A DNA stretch of 64,000 nucleotides from Prunella strophiata (Eukaryota > Chordata > Aves > Passeriformes > Prunellidae): NCBI GenBank assembly GCA_036583965.1, contig JAZBQD010000018.1, forward strand, positions 68,921,785 to 68,985,784, in the 5' to 3' direction. Below are positions 44,741 to 58,371 of this stretch, piece after piece. Below the pieces are notes generated by a model, which made no database searches, had not been told where the DNA came from, and was given only the letters and a program-made list of their open reading frames with translations. The stretch's first letter is position 1. Every line of letters begins with the position of its first letter. Position numbers and translations under genes: made by a program.

Positions 44741-46550
44741 AGTACATCCCAGTACATCCCAGTACATCCCAGTACATCCCAGTACATCCCAGTACATCCC
44801 AGTACATCCCAGTACATCCCAGTACATCCCAGTACATCCCAGTACATCCCAGTACATCCCAGTACATCCCAGTACATCCCAGTACATCCCAGTACATCCC
44901 AGTACATCCCAGTACATCCCAGTACATCCCAGTACATCCCAGTACATCCCAGTACATCCCAGTACATCCCAGTACATCCCAGTACATCCCAGTACATCCC
45001 AGTACATCCCAGTACATCCCAGTACATCCCAGTACATCCCAGTACATCCCAGTACATCCCAGTACATCCCAGTACATCCCAGTACATCCCAGTACATCCC
45101 AGTACATCCCAGTACATCCCAGTACATCCCAGTACATCCCAGTACATCCCAGTACATCCCAGTACATCCCAGTACATCCCAGTACATCCCAGTACATCCC
45201 AGTACATCCCAGTACATCCCAGTACATCCCAGTACATCCCAGTACATCCCAGTACATCCCAGTACATCCCAGTACATCCCAGTACATCCCAGTACATCCC
45301 AGTACATCCCAGTACATCCCAGTACATCCCAGTACATCCCAGTACATCCCAGTACATCCCAGTACATCCCAGTACATCCCAGTACATCCCAGTACATCCC
45401 AGTACATCCCAGTACATCCCAGTACATCCCAGTACATCCCAGTACATCCCAGTACATCCCAGTACATCCCAGTACATCCCAGTACATCCCAGTACATCCC
45501 AGTACATCCCAGTACATCCCAGTACATCCCAGTACATCCCAGTACATCCCAGTACATCCCAGTACATCCCAGTACATCCCAGTACATCCCAGTACATCCC
45601 AGTACATCCCAGTACATCCCAGTACATCCCAGTACATCCCAGTACATCCCAGTACATCCCAGTACATCCCAGTACATCCCAGTACATCCCAGTACATCCC
45701 AGTACATCCCAGTACATCCCAGTACATCCCAGTACATCCCAGTACATCCCAGTACATCCCAGTACATCCCAGTACATCCCAGTACATCCCAGTACATCCC
45801 AGTACATCCCAGTACATCCCAGTACATCCCAGTACATCCCAGTACATCCCAGTACATCCCAGTACATCCCAGTACATCCCAGTACATCCCAGTACATCCC
45901 AGTACATCCCAGTACATCCCAGTACATCCCAGTACATCCCAGTACATCCCAGTACATCCCAGTACATCCCAGTACATCCCAGTACATCCCAGTACATCCC
46001 AGTACATCCCAGTACATCCCAGTACATCCCAGTACATCCCAGTACATCCCAGTACATCCCAGTACATCCCAGTACATCCCAGTACATCCCAGTACATCCC
46101 AGTACATCCCAGTACATCCCAGTACATCCCAGTACATCCCAGTACATCCCAGTACATCCCAGTACATCCCAGTACATCCCAGTACATCCCAGTACATCCC
46201 AGTACATCCCAGTACATCCCAGTACATCCCAGTACATCCCAGTACATCCCAGTACATCCCAGTACATCCCAGTACATCCCAGTACATCCCAGTACATCCC
46301 AGTACATCCCAGTACATCCCAGTACATCCCAGTACATCCCAGTACATCCCAGTACATCCCAGTACATCCCAGTACATCCCAGTACATCCCAGTACATCCC
46401 AGTACATCCCAGTACATCCCAGTACATCCCAGTACATCCCAGTACATCCCAGTACATCCCAGTACATCCCAGTACATCCCAGTACATCCCAGTACATCCC
46501 AGTACATCCCAGTACATCCCAGTACATCCCAGTACATCCCAGTACATCCC
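44741..46550. repeat. 10-bp minisatellite agtacatccc, 181 perfect copies
   Basis: 1,810 bases of exact 10-bp repetition with no variant. It begins 4 bases beyond the inferred acceptor (44737-44738) of the first C2orf81 exon seen. Decapeptide open frames on both strands are by-products. Confidence 0.99.
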
Positions 46551-49145
<2,595 letters not shown>

Positions 49146-50040
49146 ACGGGCAGGCTGGGGGCTCGGAAGGGCTCGGGAAGGGCTCGGGGAGGGCGGGGGT
49201 CCGTGAGTGGGGCTGGGGAGGGTCCCTGGCAGAGGAGTTTGGGCAGGGGGTTGTGGGGGGCGCTGGGAGGGGAGAGGGGTGGATTGCCCCCCGATCCCCT
49301 GGATCTGCCCCCAACCCGCCAGAATCTGCCCCATCCCCCCGGATCTGCCCCCCCGATCCACTCCAGCCCCCCCAGAATCTGCCCCAGCCCCCCGGATCTG
49401 CCCCCCCGATCCACTCCAGCCCCCCCAGAATCTGCCCCAGCCCCCCGGATCTGCCCCCCCGATCCACTCCAGCCCCCCCAGAATCTGCCCCAGCCCCCCG
49501 GATCTGCCCCCCCGATCCACTCCAGCCCCCCCAGAATCTGCCCCAGCCCCCCGGATCTGCCCCCCCGATCCACTCCAGCCCCCCCAGAATCTGCCCCAGC
49601 CCCCCGGATCTGCCCCCCCGATCCACTCCAGCCCCCCCAGAATCTGCCCCAGCCCCCCAGAATCTGCCCCAGCCCCCCGGATCTGCCCCCCCGATCCACT
49701 CCAGCCCCCCCAAAATCTGCCCCAGCCCCCCCAAAATCTGCCCCAGCCCCCCCAAAATCTGCCCCAGCCCCCCGGATCTGCCCCCCCGATCCACTCCAGC
49801 CCCCCCAAAATCTGCCCCAGCCCCCCCAGAATCTGCCCCAGCCCCCCCAGAATCTGCCCCAGCCCCCCGGATCTGCCCCCCCGATCCACTCCAGCCCCCC
49901 CAAAATCTGCCCCAGCCCCCCAGGATCTGCCCCAGCCCCCCGGATCTGCCCCCCCGATCCACTCCAGCCCCCCCAGAATCTGCCCCAGCCCCCCAGGATC
50001 TGCCCCAGCCCCCCCAGAATCTGCCCCAGCCCCCCGGCCG
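49146..50040. repeat. About 140 bp of unique GC-rich sequence, then about 53-bp C-rich minisatellite
   Basis: 49146-49285 is the only non-repetitive stretch between C2orf81 and WDR54 and includes a possible donor ccgtgagtgg at 49201-49210. From 49290 to 50040 units share cccccccgatccactccagc and cccagaatctgccccagccc. Promoters or first exons of both genes would have to lie here or within arrays. Confidence 0.85.
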
Positions 50041-50074
50041 TGCCCCCGGCCAGCCCCGGTTGCGAGTGCCGCAG

Positions 50075-53000
50075 GCCGTACCGGCGGCAGCGCAGCCTGG
50101 CTCTGCGCAGCAGCAGCTCGGCGCTCTACAACAACCTGGCCGTGCTGCGCGCCCGCGGGCCGGCCTTCGGCGCCGTGCACGGCACCACGCTCACCTGCTG
50201 GGTCAGCGAGGGGCACCCCCGGCAGCTGCAGGCGCGGGAAGGGGGCTCAGCCCTCAGCACCCCGCTGCTGACACAGGTCAGGGACGGGGGCAGCCGCGGG
50301 GGGGTCCTGCTGGCACCGGGAGGGGGCGGGACACGGCCCTGGCACCGCCCTGGCACGGAAATGGGGTGGGGGGTTCAGGAGCCTGCAGGGCTCAGGGTGT
50401 GGGGAGGGGAAAGGAGCCCCCTGAGGGGTCTGGGGGAATTTGGGGGGGGGTCTCTGAGACCTGTGGGAAATCGCAGCATCAAGGGCACACCTGGGGAAGG
50501 GCACTGCCCCCCCGGGAGAGGGGCTGGGGGCTCCAGGGGGGCTGGGGGGCTCCTGTTCCAGGAGGAGGGGATTGGGGTGCCCTCAGTGTCCCTCAGTGTC
50601 CCTCAGTGTCCCTCCAGTGTCCCCCAGTGTCCCCTCAGTGTCCCCTCAATGTCCCTCAGTGTCCCCCAGTGTCCCCTCAATGTCCCTCAGTGTCCCCTGT
50701 CCCCTCAGTGTCCCTCAGTGTCCCCTCAATGTCCCTCAGTGTCCCTCAGTGTCCCCCAGTGTCCCTCAGTGTCCCCCAGTGTCCCTCAGTGTCCCTCAGT
50801 GTCCCCCAGTGTCCCCTCAATGTCCCTCAGTGTCCCTCAGTGTCCCTCAGTGTCCCTCAGTGTCCCTCAGTGTCCCCTCATGTCCCTCAGTGTCCCTCAG
50901 TGTCCCCTCAGTGTCCCTCAGTGTCCCTCAGTGTCCCCTCAATGTCCCTCAGTGTCCCCTCAATGTCCCTCAGTGTCCCCTCAGTGTCCCTCAGTGTCCC
51001 CTCAATGTCCCTCAGTGTCCCCTCAATGTCCCTCAGTGTCCCTCAGTGTCCCTCTGTGTCCCCCAGTGTCCCCTCAGTGTCCCCCAGTGTCCCCCAGTGT
51101 CCCCTCAATGTCCCTCAGTGTCCCCTCAGTGTCCCCTCAGTGCCCCCTCAGTGTCCCCTCAATGTCCCCCAGTGTCCCCCAGTGTCCCCCAGTGTCCCCT
51201 CAATGTCCCTCAGTGTCCCCTCAGTGTCCCTCAGTGTCCCCTCAATGTCCCTCAGTGTCCCCTCAATGTCCCTCAGTGTCCCCTCAGTGTCCCTCAGTGT
51301 CCCTCAGTGTCCCTCAGTGTCCCCTCAGTGTCCCCCAGTGTCCCTCAGTGTCCCTCAGTGTCCCTCAGTGTCCCCCAGTGTCCCCCAGTGTCCCCTCTGT
51401 CCCTCACAGGCCGCGTGGTGCGAGCTCCCGGCGCGGGTGCTGCTGGTGCTCACGTCCCAACGTGGGGTCCAGGTGAGGGGGACATTGGGGGGTCCTGGGG
51501 GGGACATTGGGGGGTCCCCCTGTCCTGTCCCCCCCAGAGTGTCCCAGCCTGTCCCCCTGTGGCAGATGTACGAGGCTGATGGCTCCACCATGGTGTTCTG
51601 GCACGCGCTGGACGTCCCCGAGCTCCCGGCAGGTGAATCCCTCAGAGTCCCCCAGCCCTGCCCAGGCCACCACTGGCCCTGTCCCCAAGTGCCACCTGCA
51701 CAGGCTGGTAAATCCCCTCAGGGATGGGGGCTCCACCCCTGCCAGGGTGGAAATTCCAGCCCTTTCCAGGAAGGAATTTTGCCAATATCCAACCTGAACT
51801 TCCCCTGGCACAGTTTGGGGTTGTTCCCTCTCACCCTGTCCCTGTTCCCTGGCTGTCCCCTCCTGTCAGGGAGTTGTGCAGAGCCACAAGGTCCCCATTT
51901 GTCCAACCCCTCTGTCAAACTTCAAAACTTTTCTACAAATCCACTTCCCACAGCCCCTGATCCCCCTTTTCTCCAGGCTGAGCCCCTTCCCCAGCTCCCT
52001 CAGCTCCTCCTGCTGCTCCAGCCCCTTCCCCACCTCCTGCACCTCAACATCTTGTTGTCACACCTCAGTAACTTCTTGTGACAGGCCCAAAGCCGTGCCA
52101 GGCTTGGGGTGTGACCCCCAATTCCTGTCCCAGGGATCTCTCCCTGCCCAGGAGTGACACAAACCTGTCACTGTTCCCTTCCAGCACACTCCGTGTTCGC
52201 CCGAGGCATCGCCGCGGCCGGCGGCCGCTTCATCTGCGTGGGTGAGCCCGGGGAGGGGGGACAGGGGGGTGGCCCTGGGGTGACCCAGCCCTGCTGACCC
52301 CCCTGACCCCACAGGGACATCCTTTGGGGCCGTGCTGGTGTTTGACATCCCCCCAAAAGGGACCAACGTGACGCTGAGCGAGGTCCTGGAGCAGCACCGG
52401 GATCCCATCACCGACATCGCGGCCGAGCAGGGCCAGGCCCCGGTACGGGCGCCGAGAAGAGGGGAGAGACCCTTGAATCTCATGGGCAGGGACAACTCCC
52501 ACTGTGCCAGGGTGCTCCAACCTGGCCTTGGACACCTCCAGGGGCAGCCACAACTGCTCTGGGCCTCCCCACCCTCACAGAGAAGGATTTCTTCCCAAAA
52601 TCCCACCCAAATCTCCCCTTCCCTAGTGGGAAGCCATCCCTTTGTCCTGTCACGCCGTCCTTTGTCCCAAATCTCTCCCATCTCTCCTGCAACCTCCTTA
52701 GGCACTGGGAGCTCCCAGGGCAGGTCCCTGCAGACTCAGCAGCCACTTTCCTCCCACTCAGCGCTTTCCCTGATGAGTCACTGAACTTTCCTTGCTCTGG
52801 GATCCCCAAGGAATTCATCCACCCCCCAGATCCCATTCCCGAGCTGCCGTGTCACCGTGGGGACACGGAGCTCTTGTGTCACCTCCCACTGCCGCCCGTC
52901 CCCTCACACGCCCCCTGGACTTTGCTCCGAGGGTTCCCAGGGCTGCACCGGGGCATTCCCAGGGCCGGGAGGAGCTGGGAATCCTCCCGCAGGGAGGGGT

Positions 53001-55983
53001 GCCCTGGTTCTTCCTCGAAATCCTCCCCGGCCTGGCAGCGTGGGCAGAGACGGACGAGTTCCAACGGAGCCGCCCGCTGGCACTCCCGGCCCCGCTCCGG
53101 CAGCTCAGGAGCTGTTCCAGCTCGTCCTGGTGCCCCTGGGGCAGTGCCCAGTGCCACCCCAGTGCCCGGTGTCCCTGAGCCATCTCTCTCCACAGGAGGG
53201 GGCCGGGGATCTGGTGACAGCCGATGACTCCGGGACGCTGTGCCTCTGGAGCAGCGGGGAGGAGTTCACCCTGCTCGGGAAGATCCCGGGATCCGGGTGA
53301 GCCCCGGGGCAGGGGGTTGGACACGAGGGAGGGACACCCTGAGGCGGTGACAGCTGGGGACACGTGGCCCTGTGTCCAGCTGCACGTGCTCCTCGGTGGC
53401 GCTGTGGAACGGGATGGTGGCCGCGGGCTACGGGAACGGGCGGGGGGGGGGGGGCAGGGAGGGGGGAGGTGGGAGATCCGCTGTGGGAGGCGGGCTCGGG
53501 GCGGATCCGTGCCCAGGTGAACGCCCACGCCCGCTGGATCTACGCGCTCGACCTGGCATCCCAACCTGGTATTCCATCCTGAAATCCCAACCTGGCATTC
53601 CAACCTGAAATCCCAGCCTGGCATTCCAACCTGAAATCCCACCCTGGCATCCCACCTGGCATTCCAACCTGAAATCCCAACCTGGCATCCCACCTGGCAT
53701 TCCAACCTGAAATCCCAGCCTGGCATCCCACCTGGCATTCCAACCTGAAATCCCAGCCTGGCATCCCACCTGGCATTCCATCCTGAAATCCCAGCCTGGC
53801 ATCCCAACCTGGCATTCCAACCTGAAAACCCAGCCTGGCATCCCACCTGGCATTCCAACCTGAAATCCCAACCTGGCATTCCAACCTGAAATCCCAGCCT
53901 GGCATCCCACCTGGCATTCCAACCTGAAATCCCAACCTGGCATTCCAACCTGAAATCCCAACCTGGCATTCCAACCTGAAATCCCAACCTGGCATCCAAC
54001 CTGGCATCCAACCTGGCATTCCAACCTGAAATCCCAGCCTGGCATCCCACCTGGCATTCCAACCTGAAATCCCAACCTGGCATTCCAACCTGAAATCCCA
54101 GCCTGGCATCCCACCTGGCATTCCAACCTGAAATCCCAACCTGGCATCCAACCTGGCATCCAACCTGGCATCCAACCTGGCATTCCAACCTGAAATCCCA
54201 GCCTGGCATCCCACCTGGCATTCCAACCTGAAATCCCAGCCTGGCATCCCACCTGGCATTCCAACCTGAAATCCCAACCTGGCATCCAACCTGGCATCCA
54301 ACCTGGCATCCAACCTGGCATTCCAACCTGAAATCCCAGCCTGGCATCCCACCTGGCATTCCAACCTGAAATCCCAGCCTGGCATCCCACCTGGCATTCC
54401 AACCTGAAATCCCAGCCTGGCATCCCACCTGGCATTCCAACCTGAAATCCCAGCCTGGCATCCCACCTGGCATTCCAACCTGAAATCCCAACCTGGCATT
54501 CCAACCTGAAATCCCAGCCTGGCATCCCACCTGGCATTCCAACCTGAAAACCCAGCCTGGCATCCCACCTGGCATTCCAACCTGAAATCCCAGCCTGGCA
54601 TCCCACCTGGCATTCCAACCTGAAATCCCAGCCTGGCATCCCACCTGGCATTCCAACCTGAAATCCCAGCCTGGCATTCCAACCTGAAATCCCAGCCTGG
54701 CATCCCACCTGGCATTCCAACCTGAAATCCCAGCCTGGCATCCCACCTGGCATTCCAACCTGAAATCCCAGCCTGGCATCCCACCTGGCATTCCAACCTG
54801 AAATCCCAGCCTGGCATCCCACCTGGCATTCCAACCTGAAATCCCAGCCTGGCATCCCACCTGGCATTCCAACCTGAAATCCCAACCTGGCATCCAACCT
54901 GGCATCCAACCTGGCATCCAACCTGGCATCCAACCTGGCATCCAACCTGGCATCCAACCTGGCATCCAACCTGGCATTCCAACCTGAAATCCCAACCTGG
55001 CATTCCAACCTGAAATCCCAGCCTGGCATCCCACCTGGCATTCCAACCTGAAATCCCAACCTGGCATTCCAACCTGAAATCCCAGCCTGGCATCCCACTC
55101 TGACATCCCACCTGGCATTCCAACCTGAAATCCCAACCTGGCATCCAACCTGGCATCCAACCTGGCATCCAACCTGGCATTCCAACCTGAAATCCCAACC
55201 TGGCATTCCAACCTGAAATCCCAGCCTGTCATCCCACTTGACATTCCAACCTAAAATCCCAACCTGGCATCCCAACCTGGCATTTCATCCTGAAATTCCT
55301 ACCTGGCATTCCAACCTGAAATCCCAGCCTGGCATCCCACCTGGCATTCCATCCTGAAATCCCAGCCTGGCATCCCACCTGGCATTCCAACCTGAAATCC
55401 CAACCTGGCATTCCAACCTGAAATCCCAACCTGCATCCCACCCTGGCATCCCTCCTGGCATTCCATCCTGAAATCCCAGCCTGGCATTCCAACCTGAAAT
55501 CCCAACCTGCATCCCACCCTGGCATCCCTCCTGGCATTCCATCCTGAAATCCCAGCCTGGCATTCCAACCTGAAATCCCACCCCAGTGTCCCACCCTGCC
55601 AGTGGCACTGCCACCTCCGTGGTGTCCCCACGGTCCCTCCTCTCCCCTCTCAGCTGCTCTCGGGTGCTGAGGATTCCTTTGTCCACGTCTGGCAGCTCAG
55701 CAGGAACCCGGACACCGATGACATCGAGGAGTCCAGCCTTGGGACAAGGACAGGGGACTTGGAGCCACAGCTGCTCCACGGGGACTGGGGACAAGGACAG
55801 GGATGTGGAAATCCTGGCATTCCCTCTGGACCCGCCCCTTTCCCCCCGCAGATGCAGCACTGCCACTCCGAGTGCGTGACGGACACTCAGGTGTGCGGCG
55901 CCCGCTTCTGTGACCCCGCCGGGGACACCTTCGCTGTCACCGGCTACGACCTGAGCGAGATCCTCTGCTACGGCCCCGCCTGA
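50075..55983 (+). CDS. WDR54: WDR54, WD-repeat protein 54, nearly complete
   Basis: Exons: 50075-50276, 51410-51472, 51566-51632, 52185-52241, 52315-52442, 53196-53296, 53380-about 53570, 55654-55728, 55852-55983. Joined, they read YRRQRSLALRSSSSALYNNL, FGAVHGTT, VLLVLTSQRGVQ, MYEADGSTMVFWHALD, SVFARGIAAAGGRFICVG, VLVFDIPPKG, LVTADDSGTLCLW, AAGYGNG, NAHARWIYALDLAS, LLSGAEDSFVHVWQLSRNP and HCHSECVTDTQVCGARFCD, and end TGYDLSEILCYGPA. This follows human WDR54 (about 334 aa), a beta-propeller protein, end to end. The first base of 50075 may complete a split start codon (AT|G), so exon 1 is not resolved. Problems: a G-run frame break near 53440, an unclear donor after DLAS, and a donor lacking GT at 55729. 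Confidence 0.94.
50578..51400. repeat. 10-11-bp minisatellite (ccctcagtgtc) in WDR54 intron
   Basis: About 75 copies of ccctcagtgt/cccccagtgt/cctcaatgtc run into the acceptor of WDR54 exon 51410-51472, so the array supplies its pyrimidine-rich tract. Confidence 0.95.
51700..52800 (-). mobile_element. CR1-like LINE fragments in WDR54 introns, reverse
   Basis: 51700-52080 (tttccaggaaggaattttgc, aatatccaacctgaacttcc) and 52470-52790 (caacctggccttggacacct, ccaggggcagccacaactgc, gaagccatccctttgtcctg) are reversed CR1-type pieces separated by WDR54 exons. Confidence 0.65.
53560..55590. repeat. About 40-bp composite minisatellite in WDR54 intron
   Basis: Units combine cctggcattccaacctgaaa, tcccaNcctggcatcc and short catccaacctgg steps (11-12 bp runs, such as 54880-54975). 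The array begins at the codons for LAS of the preceding exon, whose sequence ctggcatccca equals part of the unit. Confidence 0.97.
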
Positions 55984-56017
55984 GCCGGGACCGCCGGCAG
56001 CACCGGGAGCGCCGGGA

Positions 56018-56275
56018 GTGCCGGGATGTCCCACCGGGAATGCCGGGATGTCCCACCGGGAGTGCCGGGATGTCCCACCGGGAGTACCGGGATGTCCCAC
56101 CGGGAGTACCGGGATGTCCCACCGGGAGTGCCGGGATGCCCCACCGGGAATGCCGGGATGTCCCACCGGGGGTGCCGGGATGTCCCACCGGGAGTACCGG
56201 GATGTCCCACCGGGAGTACCGGGATGTCCCACCGGGAGTACCGGGATGTCCCACCGGGAGTGCCGGGACGCCCCG
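56018..56275. repeat. 21-bp minisatellite in WDR54 3' UTR
   Basis: About 12 copies of gatgtcccaccgggagtacc plus one base, starting about 35 bases after the WDR54 stop. 56280-57050 is GC-rich 3' UTR or intergenic sequence with no further feature. Confidence 0.93.
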
Positions 56276-57055
56276 GGAGCGCGGCCGCGGGTGAGGGGTG
56301 GGCACAGACCCCCCTGCAGCTCCGTGGGGATGTGTGGGGGGAAGCCCGGCCCGGATCCCCCCCCTGCCCGAAGCTCTCCCGAGGGTTTGGAGCGGCTCCA
56401 GCAGCCCCGAGGGGATCCTGCCGTGGCTCCCAGCGGCTCCGGGATCCTCCCGTGGCCTCCCGCCCTTCCCGGAGGGTGGCGTGGCTGGGAGCAGAGGCGG
56501 CTCAGACGGGAGGATCCCGGGAAACCGGTGCTACCTGCTCGGGAGAGCCCCGAGCCCGGCCCGGCGTGCCAGGGTGCAGCTGGGCAGGGCAAAAAGGGGG
56601 CAGGGGGACCTGGGGGAATTCCGCATCCCAACCCCCCCAGCATCCCAAATCCCCACGGGATGCTGCAGCCACTGGCCAGATGTTCCAGCTGTGCTCCGGG
56701 GCTGGAAACAGCAGCAGCAGCAGCTGCAGCGGGACCCCAGGGACGTCCCCGGGTCCCCTCAGCCACCCTGACCCCCCCATGGGAGCTGAGGTGACCCCGG
56801 GCTCTGCTCCCAGGGCCCTGCGAGGCCAGGAGGGGAAAATGGAGCTGGGGGAGGGGGCTCAGCCTGGGACAGGCCCTGGGAACCCCCCACCCCACCCCAC
56901 CCCACCCCACCCTTCCCCTCCTGCCGTGCCGGGGATCTCCCCCACCCATAAATGACCCCCCCACCCTTTATGTCCCACTCGTGTCCCCCCAATGTGTGGG
57001 TCAGGTCCCCCCAAGTCTGTTCCCCACCCCAATGTGCTCTGAACCCCCTCCCCCA

Positions 57056-57061
57056 AATAAA
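57056..57061 (+). terminator. WDR54 poly(A) signal AATAAA
   Basis: ccccaaataaatacacccc lies about 1.07 kb after the stop. Earlier weak candidates exist near 56947. Confidence 0.55.
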
Positions 57062-57178
57062 TACACCCCAGTGAAGCCCCCCCCCCCGTGTCACTCCGGG
57101 GTGGTGGGGGGCTCAGCGGATTTGGGGGGCTCAGCGGATTTGGGGGGCTCAGCAGAGCCAGGCTCCGTTACAAAAAGC

Positions 57179-57184
57179 TTTATT
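57179..57184 (-). terminator. RHOBTB poly(A) signal AATAAA
   Basis: On the minus strand AATAAAGC occurs about 1.19 kb after the stop codon, tail to tail with the WDR54 signal about 120 bases away. Confidence 0.7.
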
Positions 57185-58371
57185 AAAGGTTAAAACAGCC
57201 GCTGCTGAGGTGGGGGGGCCCCGCTCCGGGCCGGGGGCGACCCCGAGGCCGGGGGGGCCGCTGTGCTCCTGGGGTAAAAAAGTGTAAAAACGGTTGTGCA
57301 GTTCAGCCCGGGGGAGGGGACAGTGCCACCCCCCCCCGCCTCACTCCGGGGTGGGGACACATCCCGGGGACAGCGACAATGCCACGGCCCCGGGACAGGG
57401 ACAATGATCCCCCCCGGGGCCGGGGGCCCGGCCAAGGCACAGAGATGAGCCGGGGGCTCTCGCAGCCACACAAGCACCCAGGGACCCCTCCCCGCGCCCA
57501 CCCCCCACCCACCCCGCCCTGCTCACAGCTGACCGACCAGCCCAAGGAGGGGGGGAGAAAGGGTGGAGGGAGATAACGACAGGCACGACGTGGTGCGGTC
57601 ACATACGGGCGCGCCTGTGGGAAAGAACAAGGAGCAACGTAGAAAGGGGGAGCGGCAGAGCCCCCGCTCCCCGCGCGCCCCCAGCCCCAAATACTGCTCG
57701 GTCAGAGGTAGCACCAGCGTGGGGGGCCCTGCCGGGGGGAGGGGGCTCGGCACGGCCCCCCCCCCGGGGAAAGGCACGGTGGGACGGGGGGCTGTGACTC
57801 GGCAGAGCCTGTAAACAGCCGGGGTGGGGGGTAAACAAGCCCTTGGGGACCCCCACCCCGGCCAAGCCCCCTGGCTCAGTGGTGGGGGTTCCCAGGGCTG
57901 AGAGCCACAGCCCAGGGTGGGGTCCTGGGGCCAACCCCTCTGTCCAGTGTGGGATCCCTGGAGCCGAGGGTGGGGGTCACGAGCCCCTCAGCCCAGCACA
58001 GGGCCCCCCAGCCCTTCATGAGAGCCCTGGGCCCAAGCCCCCCACTCAACCCAGGGACCCCCAGCCCAGCCTAAAGCCCCAGGCCCAAGCCCCTCACTCC
58101 ACACAGGGACCCCCAGCCCAGCTGAGCCCCCCAAGTCAAGTGGGGGTCTCGGGGCTTGAGCCCCCTGCTCAGCACAGAGACCCCCAGCCCAGCCAAACCC
58201 CCCAGCCCTGAGCCCCCCACTCACCACAGGGACCCCCAGCCCAGCTGAGCCCCTTACCCTTTGTGGAGACCCAAGGGCCGAACTCCCTGCTCAGCACAGG
58301 GGCTCCCAGCCCTCCCGAGCCCCCAGCCCCACACGGGGGTCCCCTCCCCGAGCCCCCCCGCTCAGGACACG
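57185..58371 (-). other. RHOBTB 3' UTR
   Basis: GC-rich sequence between stop and poly(A) signal. 57980-58340 contains an irregular repeat of cccccagcccagctgagccc. No other gene seen. Confidence 0.5.
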
